A stretch of DNA of 64,000 nucleotides from Amycolatopsis decaplanina DSM 44594. Its GTDB lineage: Bacteria > Actinomycetota > Actinomycetes > Mycobacteriales > Pseudonocardiaceae. The stretch covers positions 124,001 to 188,000 of the forward strand of contig NZ_AOHO01000028.1 in assembly GCF_000342005.1 (NCBI RefSeq), in the 5' to 3' direction. Below, piece after piece: positions 26,015 through 34,100 of the stretch; positions within the stretch are counted from its first letter, which is position 1; every line of letters begins with the position of its first letter. The position numbers were made by a program, and so were the translations under genes. A model generated the notes under the pieces. It was not told the DNA's origin, did no database searches, and worked only from the letters and a program-made list of their open reading frames with translations.

Positions 26015-26649
26015 CCGCGGTGGTCGTCGACGATCATCCGGCCGTACGGGCCGGGGTCGTGCACTGGCTGTCCTCGGGCACCCCGCCGGTCACCGTCGTG
26101 GCCGAGGGCGAGGACGTGCGGACCGCGTGGATCGGCGAGGGCGCGCGGGCCGACGTCGTCATCCTCGACCTGCACCTGAACAGCACCACCCCGGCGATGG
26201 GAGATCTGCGCCGCCTCACCGAGGTGGGCCGACGCGTCGTCGTCTACTCGATGCGAGCCGACGACGCGACGGTTCTGCAGTGCCTCGAACTCGGCGCGCT
26301 CAGCTATCTCACCAAGGCCGAAGGCGCGGAGCACCTCGTCGAAGCCGTGCGCGCCGCGGCGGCCGATCGGTCGTACACGCCGCCGTCGATGGCGGGCGCG
26401 ATGGCCGGGGACCGCTCCGAGCGGCGCCCCGCCCTCTCCGCCCGCGAGACCGAAGTGCTCATCGAGTGGTTCCAGTCCGAATCGAAGGACTTCGTGGCGC
26501 ACCGGCTGGGAATCTCGCCGAACACGGTCAACTCGCATCTCGAGCGGATCCGGGTCAAGTACGCCCAGATCGGCAGGGAGGCCCCGACCAAGGCCGCGCT
26601 CGTCGCGCGGGCGATCCAAGACGGACTGATCGGCGTAAGCGATTTGTGA
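25993..26649 (+). CDS. response regulator, NarL/LuxR type
   Basis: 218 residues. The receiver domain has the acidic pair in VVVDDHP, phosphoacceptor Asp in VVILDLHL, and Lys in SYLTKAEG. The C-terminal LuxR helix-turn-helix is ALSARETEVLIEWFQSESKD then AHRLGISPNTVNSHLERIR. ATG 25993 has GGAGG five bases upstream and is preferred to the longer frame. It is the last gene of the operon and is the likely output for the kinase. A good candidate target is the operon itself. Confidence 0.9.
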   Translation: MAFATELTAVVVDDHPAVRAGVVHWLSSGTPPVTVVAEGEDVRTAWIGEGARADVVILDLHLNSTTPAMGDLRRLTEVGRRVVVYSMRADDATVLQCLELGALSYLTKAEGAEHLVEAVRAAAADRSYTPPSMAGAMAGDRSERRPALSARETEVLIEWFQSESKDFVAHRLGISPNTVNSHLERIRVKYAQIGREAPTKAALVARAIQDGLIGVSDL

Positions 26650-26751
26650 TCGGTTGTGGTGCGAACGGGCCACACTCGCCACCTCCGACTGCGACTACGG
26701 TGCGTGACGAGCACGCCGGAGTCTGTTCGGCGGGAAGTCCGAGGAGATCCA

Positions 26752-27297
26752 TTGAAGTCCGGCCGTACCGCCTCGATCGCCACCGGCTGCGCCATCGCGC
26801 TGCTGCTTTCCGCCTGTGGCGAGGAGGGCGGGAAGACCGTCAGGGTCGACGGCACCATGGCGCCCGGCAGCACGTTGAAGGTCGGCGAACGCGCCGTCGT
26901 CCCGTTCGAGTACGCGGACAAGTCCGGCACCATCGCGATCACCGTCAAGTCGATCGACATCGGCCCGAAAGAGGACCTCGCCAAGTTCAAGGACAAGGCC
27001 GAAGGCACGCTTCCGGTCTACGTCCGGATGGTGATCGAGAACGTCGGCGGCACGGACCTCTCCGACACGTCGGTGTCCGTGCGCGCGGTGGACGCGGACG
27101 GCAAGGGCACCAAGGTGATCATGGCCAACGGCGCCGCGGCCTGCAAAGGCGAGACGGCGGCGGAGAACTTCACCACCCCGGGCGCGACCTACGAGACCTG
27201 CGACACCGAAGGCGTCAAGGACGGTGGTGAGGTCGGCGGCGTGTCGTTCAGCGACGGCGACGGGTACAAGGACGCCCCGATCATCTGGAAGAAGTAG
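26752..27297 (+). CDS. lipoprotein, first of a tandem pair
   Basis: 181 residues. A lipoprotein signal ends LLLSAC with Cys at the lipobox. The mature part is a beta-rich domain (VGERAVVPFEYADKSGTIAI; VYVRMVIENVGGTDLSD) resembling the immunoglobulin-like fold of DUF4352-type proteins, ending GDGYKDAPIIWKK. TTG 26752 is chosen because GAGGAG lies at the right distance and the signal peptide starts there. The copy at 27450 shares this start context with ATG. Function unknown. Confidence 0.72.
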   Translation: MKSGRTASIATGCAIALLLSACGEEGGKTVRVDGTMAPGSTLKVGERAVVPFEYADKSGTIAITVKSIDIGPKEDLAKFKDKAEGTLPVYVRMVIENVGGTDLSDTSVSVRAVDADGKGTKVIMANGAAACKGETAAENFTTPGATYETCDTEGVKDGGEVGGVSFSDGDGYKDAPIIWKK

Positions 27298-27449
27298 CCC
27301 ACGCACAGGCCGTGCGGGCTTGGGCCGATCAGCGCAACCGATTCGTGATCGTCCGTGGTGCGAACGGCCCACACCGCCGTACTCCCGCATGGACTACGGT
27401 GCGTGGCGAGAACGCCGGAGCAGATCCGGCGGGGAGTCCGAGGAGATCC

Positions 27450-28073
27450 ATGAAGTCCGCCCGTATCGCCCTGTCCGCCACCGGCTGCGCCGCCTTGCTG
27501 CTGCTTTCCGCGTGCGGCGGCAAAGAGGAAGCGGGCAGCCCCGCCCCCGCCCCTGCACCCGCGCCGACGTCGGCTCCCGCCTCCTCCCCCGCGACCAGCG
27601 GCACCGTCCCGGTCTCGAACGCGGACGCCACCGCGCCCGGCAGCGAACTGAAGGTCGGCGACCGCGCCGTCGTCCCGTTCAAGTACGGCACCGACAAGAC
27701 CGGCACCATCGCGATCACCGTCAAGTCGATCGAGCTGGGCCCGAAGGAAGACCTCGCCTCCTACGGCGACAAGGCCAAGGGCATGACGCCGGTGTACATC
27801 CGGATGTCGGTGGAGAACGTCGGCGGAACGGACCTCACCTACAGCACGGTGCGGCTGCGCGCGGTCGGCCCGGACAACAAGGGCACCGGCGTGATCATCA
27901 CCGGCGAGACCCCGAACTGCCAGTCCGAGTCGGCGAAGAAGGACTTCAAGACCGTCGGCGCGACCTACGAGACCTGTGAACTGCAGGCCATCAGGGACGG
28001 TGGCGAGGTCGGCGGCGCCACCTACACCGATGGTGACGGGTACAAGGACGACCCGGTCATCTGGAAAAAGTAG
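27450..28073 (+). CDS. lipoprotein, second of a tandem pair
   Basis: 207 residues, clearly homologous to the preceding gene over the whole mature domain (VKSIELGPKEDLASYGDKAKG; GDGYKDDPVIWKK) and its signal peptide (LLLLSACGG). It differs by an added Pro/Ala/Ser-rich linker of about 25 residues after the lipid Cys. The 110-120 bases upstream of both genes are also alike (TGGTGCGAACGG... GAGGAGATCCA), so the duplication included the promoter or leader. ATG 27450 with GAGGAG upstream. Confidence 0.75.
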   Translation: MKSARIALSATGCAALLLLSACGGKEEAGSPAPAPAPAPTSAPASSPATSGTVPVSNADATAPGSELKVGDRAVVPFKYGTDKTGTIAITVKSIELGPKEDLASYGDKAKGMTPVYIRMSVENVGGTDLTYSTVRLRAVGPDNKGTGVIITGETPNCQSESAKKDFKTVGATYETCELQAIRDGGEVGGATYTDGDGYKDDPVIWKK

Positions 28074-28087
28074 CCTGAGACTGCGGC

Positions 28088-28146
28088 AAGTCCGTGAAGG
28101 CCTCCTTGAGGGACCCTGGGTCCCTCAAGGAGGCCTTCACGGACTT
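28088..28146. terminator. perfect 59-nt palindrome (family TCCGTGAAGGCC)
   Basis: Arms of 29 bases pair without mismatch around a single T at 28117. They begin AAGTCCGTGAAGGCCTCC. It sits 15 bases after the lipoprotein stop, so it should act as a terminator. The outer arms recur in the palindrome at 51196-51254, whose inner arms differ. Confidence 0.8.
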
Positions 28147-28202
28147 CAGGTGCGCTTCGGCTGACGCTGCGGGGCCCGGTGCGTGTGCGTACTGTTGTCG
28201 TG

Positions 28203-28643
28203 ATGGTCCACGTCCACCGGACGATCACCGTCCGCACCCCCGCCCAGACCGTCGTCGAATACCTGCGGGACTTCGCGCACGCGGAGTCCTGGGACCCCGG
28301 CACCGTGTCCTGCACCCGCGCCGACCCCGGCCCGATCGCCATCGGGACGCGGTGGCACAACGTGTCCGAGTTCCGCGGCAAGAAGACCGAGCTGACCTAT
28401 CGGCTCGAGCGGTCGGAGCCGGGCCGGATCGTGTTCGTCGGCAGCAACAAGACCGCGACGTCCACCGACGATCTGACGATCTCCGAAGAAGACGGCACGA
28501 CGACCGTCAGCTACCACGCCACCATCGAGTTCCACGGGCTGGCGAAGCTCGCGGACCCGTTCCTGAAACGACAGTTCGAGAAGATGGGCGACGAACTGGT
28601 GCCGGAGATGAAAAAGGCTCTCGAAGCGCTCGCTTCCTCGTGA
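28203..28643 (+). CDS. SRPBCC-family protein
   Basis: 146 residues of the START/polyketide-cyclase-like fold. It begins VHRTITVRTPAQTVVEYLRD, the usual first strand and helix, and ends with the long C-terminal helix (LVPEMKKALEALASS). The central strands (TRWHNVSEFRGKKTEL; TTTVSYHATIEFHG) fit a hydrophobic-ligand pocket. ATG 28203 is chosen over GTG 28179. Its TGA stop is supplied by the following palindrome. Ligand and role unknown. Confidence 0.78.
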   Translation: MVHVHRTITVRTPAQTVVEYLRDFAHAESWDPGTVSCTRADPGPIAIGTRWHNVSEFRGKKTELTYRLERSEPGRIVFVGSNKTATSTDDLTISEEDGTTTVSYHATIEFHGLAKLADPFLKRQFEKMGDELVPEMKKALEALASS

Positions 28644-28682
28644 GTGGTAAGGACGGTTCTAACCGTCCTTACCACTCACGAG
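28637..28682. terminator. perfect 46-bp palindrome (family CTCGTGAGTGG), two-way terminator
   Basis: Two 22-base arms begin CTCGTGAGTGGTAAGG, with CT at the centre. It lies between convergent genes and supplies both stop codons: TGA for the SRPBCC gene (28641-28643) and TAA for the DAHP synthase (28669-28671). The same sequence was the landing place of the insertion sequence at 1396. Confidence 0.82.
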
Positions 28683-29718
28683 GCAGTCGCCTCCGCGGGC
28701 CGCTCAGCCGCCGCACCGCGTTCGCGCAGGCGAGGGACTCCAGAAGCGGCACGGTCCGGTCCCAGCCCAGGCAGGCGTCCGTGATGCTCAGGTCGGGCCG
28801 GGGCCGCGCGGAGCCGACGTCCTGCCTGCCGTCGGAGAGGTACGACTCGATCATCACGCCGGCCAGCGCGTCGTTGCCTGCCGAGATCTGGTCCGCCAGA
28901 TCGGCGACGACCACGGGTTGCCGGTTGTGGTCCTTGCCGCTGTTGCCGTGCGAGGCGTCGACGACGAGCCGGTGCGGCAGGCCGGCGCCGGTCAGCGCGT
29001 CGAGGGCGTCCGCGACGGCATGGGCGTGGTGATTGGGTTTCGGCCCACCGCGCAGGACGAGGTGGGCGTCCGGGTTCCCGGCGCTGCGCCGGATCCGCGG
29101 GCGCCCGTCGGCGGCGGCGCCGGGGAACACGTGCGGCAGCGCGGCCGCCCGGACCGCGGCGACGGCGGTGTCCAGCCGCCCCGAGACGCAGTTCTTCATG
29201 CCCACCGGCATCGGCAGCCACGACGCCAGATGCCGGTGCGGCTGGCTGGCGACGGTCCGCGCGCCGATCGCGCCCCAGCTGACGGTGTCCGCGAAGTAGG
29301 GCGCCAGGAACGGGTCGACGAACTCGTACGCGAGCGGCAGCCCGGTCGCGGCGGCGTCGTCCAGGAACCGCCGTCCGATCCGGACCCCGGACGCGAGGTC
29401 GCCCTTGCCGTCCAGGGTGGGGTCGGGCACCAGGCCGGTCCAGCCCGCGACCGTCCGCGGTTTCTCCAGATAGGCGCGCAGGACCAAGACAAGGTCGTCC
29501 GCGAACCGGCGGGACGCCTCGGCGAGCCGGTGCGCGTATTCGAGCGCCCCGTCGGTGTCGTGCACCGAACACGGCCCCACGACGACGAGCAGCCGCGAGT
29601 CGCGCCGTGCGAGGACGTCCGCGACGGTCGCGCGGTTCCGGGTGATCTCCTCCGGCACGAAGCCGCTCGTGGCCACCTCGGCCGGACTGGGCAGCGTGTC
29701 CTGGTCAAGCATCCGCAT
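28669..29718 (-). CDS. type I 3-deoxy-7-phosphoheptulonate (DAHP) synthase
   Basis: Condenses phosphoenolpyruvate and erythrose 4-phosphate, the first step of the shikimate route. 349 residues, close to the AroF/G/H size. Motifs include VVVGPCSVHD, LAYEFVDP, GARTVASQPHRHLAS, GNPDAHLVLRGG and VMIESYLSDGRQ. Some positions differ from AroG (TTES is TVAS, FKNGTDG is MKNCVSG), which may affect feedback control. Actinomycete housekeeping enzymes are usually type II, so this copy in the siderophore operon probably serves DHB supply. Start ATG 29718 behind AGAGAGG overlaps the MFS stop. The last residues, PREW, are coded by the palindrome. Confidence 0.9.
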   Translation of the reverse strand: MRMLDQDTLPSPAEVATSGFVPEEITRNRATVADVLARRDSRLLVVVGPCSVHDTDGALEYAHRLAEASRRFADDLVLVLRAYLEKPRTVAGWTGLVPDPTLDGKGDLASGVRIGRRFLDDAAATGLPLAYEFVDPFLAPYFADTVSWGAIGARTVASQPHRHLASWLPMPVGMKNCVSGRLDTAVAAVRAAALPHVFPGAAADGRPRIRRSAGNPDAHLVLRGGPKPNHHAHAVADALDALTGAGLPHRLVVDASHGNSGKDHNRQPVVVADLADQISAGNDALAGVMIESYLSDGRQDVGSARPRPDLSITDACLGWDRTVPLLESLACANAVRRLSGPRRRLPREW

Positions 29719-31111
29719 GACCTCTCTTCTTGTCGGGGGCGGCCGCCCCGGCCCGGGGCAGCCGCGTCGCACCGGCCACCGCCACGACGGCGAGGCCGAG
29801 AACACACCAGAAGGCGTCGGCGAAGGCCGCGGCGACGTCCGGGCCGCGGGCGGCCAGCCGGGCCTGCAGTACCACGGCCAGCACCGCGGTGCCGATGGAG
29901 CCGCCGAGCGTGTTGAGCAGGTTCAGCGCCCCGGCGGCGCGGGGCAGCCGGGCGGGTTCGACCCGGCGGTAGACGATCGTCATCACCGGCGCGCCGATCA
30001 GCGCCGCGCCGAAACCGCGCAGCAGCAGGGAAAGCACGATCACCCAGTCCGGGAGACCCGGGCCGAGCCGGGTGAAGGGGGCGGTGCCGAGGGCGACGAG
30101 CCCGATCCCGCTCAGCACCAGGGTGCGCGGCGAGAGCCGGTCGACGAGCCGGTTCACCAGTAGCGAACCGGCCGCCGCGCCGATGCCCTGGGGCACCAGC
30201 AGCAGACCGGTGTCCCAAGTGGACAGTCCAGCGCCGCGCTGGAGATAGAGCGGGAGCAGGAACATCGTGCCGAACACCGACGCGCCGAGCAGGACCAGCG
30301 CCAGTGCGGCGACCCCGAACGGTGGCTTGGTGAACAGCCGTGGATCGAGCAGCGGGGCTTCCGCCCGCAGGCCGTGCCGGACGAACGCCGCGAGCATCAC
30401 GACACCGACCGCGACCGCGATCCCGGCGACCACCGGCGTCCCCTGTTCGAACCAGGTGAGCCCGAAGACCAGCACGGCGAGCCCCGGCGAAAGCAGCAGT
30501 GCGCCGCGAAGGTCGAACCGGTCGCCCCGCCCGCCCGGCTCGCTCGCCGGGACCCAGCGCCGGGCCAGGACCACCGCCACCACACCGACCGGGAGGTTGA
30601 CGTAGAACAGCCACGGCCAGTCGGCCACCGCGAGGATCGTGCCGCTCGCCAGCGGGCCGAGCACCGGTGACAACAGTGGCACGAGACCGACGACGCTGAT
30701 CACGCGGCCGATCCGGTCCGGCCCGGCGGCCCGCGCCAGCAGCGCCTGCCCGGTCGGCGGCAGGAGGCCGCCCGCGAGCCCTTGCAGGACACGGAACGCG
30801 ATGAGCGCGGGCAGAGTCGGCGCCAGCGCGCACAACAGGGAGGCGAGCAGGAACACGATGACAGCGGTGAGCCAGACGCGTCGGCCGCCGAACCGGTCGG
30901 CGAGCCAGCCCGACGCCGGTACCGCCGTGACCACGGCCAGCAGGTACGCCGTCGTCACCCATTGGACGCCGGTGACCGGCGCGCCGAACTCGTCGGCGAG
31001 GGTGTCGACGCCGACCGAGACGATCGTGCTGTCCAAGGTCGCCATGAAGGTGCCGAGCACCAGCACGGCCGCCGTGCGCCACAGCGCGGCGTCGATCGGG
31101 CGCGCGGTCAC
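29705..31111 (-). CDS. MFS drug/siderophore exporter (DHA2/EmrB-like)
   Basis: 468 residues with 13-14 hydrophobic segments. It carries the DHA2 motifs LDSTIVSVGVDTLA in helix 1 and WVTTAYLLAVVTAVPASGWLADRFGGRR in the helix 2 and loop 2-3 area, plus GPLASGTILAVADWPWLFYVN (motif C region) further on. The start is GTG 31111, overlapping the NRPS stop by four bases, so synthesis is coupled. It lies between the NRPS and the DAHP synthase, which points to export of the finished siderophore; that is inference. Other drugs cannot be excluded. Confidence 0.85.
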   Translation of the reverse strand: MTARPIDAALWRTAAVLVLGTFMATLDSTIVSVGVDTLADEFGAPVTGVQWVTTAYLLAVVTAVPASGWLADRFGGRRVWLTAVIVFLLASLLCALAPTLPALIAFRVLQGLAGGLLPPTGQALLARAAGPDRIGRVISVVGLVPLLSPVLGPLASGTILAVADWPWLFYVNLPVGVVAVVLARRWVPASEPGGRGDRFDLRGALLLSPGLAVLVFGLTWFEQGTPVVAGIAVAVGVVMLAAFVRHGLRAEAPLLDPRLFTKPPFGVAALALVLLGASVFGTMFLLPLYLQRGAGLSTWDTGLLLVPQGIGAAAGSLLVNRLVDRLSPRTLVLSGIGLVALGTAPFTRLGPGLPDWVIVLSLLLRGFGAALIGAPVMTIVYRRVEPARLPRAAGALNLLNTLGGSIGTAVLAVVLQARLAARGPDVAAAFADAFWCVLGLAVVAVAGATRLPRAGAAAPDKKRGHADA

Positions 31112-34100
31112 CGCTCCCCCACGAACCCGGCGGCGTCGCCGTCGAGCCAGGACGGCAGCTTCCGGAGGAACCCGACCAGGTCATCGGCCAGCGACCGGGC
31201 GTCGGTCTCCCGCGCGTACAGAACGCCTTCCCAGCCGTGCTCGCCGGGGACGACGGTGACGCTCACCGGGTGGTGCGTGCGTTCGCGGAACCTCGTCCCG
31301 GTGACGGTCAGGCCGGGCGCGGGTTCCCGCAGCTTCGCCGGATCGACCGGGTAGTTCTCGAATACGAGCAGGCTGTCGAACAGCCTCTCGCGTCCGGCGA
31401 GCGACGCGAGTTCGGGCAGGCCCATCCGGTGGTGCCCGGCCATCGCCTGCTGCCGTGCCTGCAGGTCCGCGAGCGCCTCGGCGACCGTTCCGGTGAACCG
31501 GGCGCGGACCGGGACGCTGTTCGCCAGCAGGCCGATGATCTCTTCGACACCGTCCACATCGGACGTCCGGTTCGAGGTCATCACCCCGAAGCTGACGTCC
31601 CGGCGTCCGGCGTGGGTCGCGAGCACGGCCGCCCAGGCGCCCTGCAACAGGGTGTTGGCGGTGAGCCCGCGTGCCGCGCCCAGCCGGGTCAGTTCCGAAA
31701 CCAGCTGACCGTCCACAGTGAACAAAGCGGGTTCGGCCGTGCCGCCGGTGCGCGGCAGATGGTCGCCCTCGGGAAGACCGTCGAGCTCCGCCCGCCAGGC
31801 CCGGACGTCGGCCGAGTGATCGGCCGCGGCCAGCAGGCGGGTGTACCGGACCGGCGGGATCGGCTCGGGCAACGGCTTCCCCGCGTACAGCGTGAACAGC
31901 TCGCCCAGGATGCGCGGCGCGGACCAGCCGTCGGACAGCAAGTGGTGACCGGTCAGCACGAGAGTCTGTCGGCCGGGCCCGTGACGCAGCACGGTGACCC
32001 GCCACAGCGGCCCGTTCTCCAGGTCGAACGGCGCCGCGAGCTCCTCGTCCAGCGCGGCGTCCACTTCGGACACGTCGCGGACCCGGAAACCGGCCTGCGG
32101 CCCGGCGGGGATCACCTGGACCTCGTGCGACGGCGGGAACACCGTGCCCAGGTTCGGCTGCCGCCGCACCAGCGCGTCCGCCGCCGACCGCAATGCCTCG
32201 ACGTCGAGGTCGCCGGACAGCGTGAACGCGGCCTGCACCGGATACGGATCTTCTTCCGCGGTCCGGGACTCGCGCAGGATCACCTCCTGCAACGGCGTCA
32301 GCGGCATGATCTCGCCGGGCCCGGGCACGTCGGCGGCCAGCTCGTCCAGTTCGCGGCGGAAGTGCTCGCCGAGCACGGCGATCTCGGCGTCGGTGAACAG
32401 CGCGGACGGCCAGGTGAAGCGGACACCGAGCGTGCCACCGTCGGGCACCATCGCGTTCACCGTCAGCGCGTACGGCAGCGGCATCTCCGCGCCACCACCC
32501 GAACCGAGCGGATCGGCGTCCGGCGGGCGCTGCCACAAGGTCTCGGTGACCGGGGCCGAGGGGAACCGGCCGAGGTAGTTCCAGGCGACCTCGGGCCGTG
32601 GGCCGTCGACCCCGAGAATCCCGTGGCCGAGGCCGTCCCCTGCCGCGCGCAGATGGTCGCGCACGGCCCGCAACGCGTCCGGCAACGGTCCTGATGGCGG
32701 GGCGATCCGCGCCGGATGCACGGCGGTGAACCAGCCGGCGGTCTGCGCCAGATCGACCGTACCCGCGAAGTCCGGGGTGTGGCCCGGCCTGCCGTGGCTC
32801 TCGACGGCGACGAGCAGATCGGCCCCGGTCCCGCGCCAAGCGGCGACAGCTCGCGAAAGCGCGGTCAGCAGGACGGTGTCCGGGCCGGTGCGGTAGGCCG
32901 TCGGCAGCGCGGTCAGCACGGCGTGCGTCGTATCGTCGCCGACGTCGATGCGGTGGTGGCGCGCGGTCGCCACGGTGTCGCGCGCCGGATCGAGCGCTTC
33001 GCGGCCGAGCGTGGTCACCGGCGCTGCGGAGATCCCTTGCCAGTAGGACAGTTCGTCCTTCCGGTGCGGCGCGGCCACACGCAAGGACCGCGCCCAGCCC
33101 AGGAACGATTGGCCGCGCCGGTGCAGAGTGTTGCCGTGGAAGGCTTGTTCGACGTCGTCGAGCAGCACGCGCCAGGTCACCGCGTCGGCGACCAGGTGGT
33201 GCGCCACCAGCAGCAATCGCCCTGGCCGCTCCTCGCCCGCGTCCACCAGCACCGCCCGCACCAGCGGCCCGGTGCGCGGGTCCATCCGTGCCACGATCCG
33301 CTCGACCTGCGCGTCCGACACGGCGCGCGGATCACCGGACACCCGGATCGTGGTGAGCACGTCGGCGCTGGTCACGGCCCCGACGTCCGGGATACGCAGT
33401 GCGTCCTCGACCAGATGCGCGCGCAGGACGTCGTGACGGGCGAGAACGGCGTCGAGCACCGAGCGCCAGCGAGGGACGTCGTCCGCCGAAGGCACGCAGA
33501 TCTCGACCCACTGGCAGAACCCGTCGGCCGCCTTTCCAGCGCGCTGCAACAGATCGCGCATGATCGGAGTGAGCGGAGCATCACCGACGGCGTGGGCCTC
33601 CTCGGCCCGTTCGGGTTCACCGCAGCGCGCGGCGATCCCGGCGACCGTGCCGCCTTCGAGGACGTCGCGCGCGGTCAGGTGCAGCCCTTCACGGCGGGCG
33701 CGGGAGACCACGCGCAGCGAGGCGATGCTGTCCCCTCCCGCGTCCAGGAACCCGTCGTCCAGCCCGACGCCGGGACCGAGCAGATCGCGGACCACCCGCA
33801 GCAACACCGCTTCCGCCGGGGTAGCGGGTTCGCGCCCACCGTCGGACCGGGCCTCCGGCGCGGGCAGCGCGGCCCGGTCCAGTTTGCCGCTCGGGCCGAG
33901 CGGCAGCCGCTCCAGCGCCACGAACGCCGTCGGCACCATGTACGCGGGCAGCTCCGCGGCGAGGTACTCGCGCAGTGCGGCCGGGTCGGGTTCGGCGCCG
34001 TCCACGGGGACGAAGTAGGCGACCAGCCGGTCCTCGCGGACGATCACCGCGACCGCCCGCACGTCGTCGTGCGCGGTCAGCGCGGTCTCGATCTCGCCGA

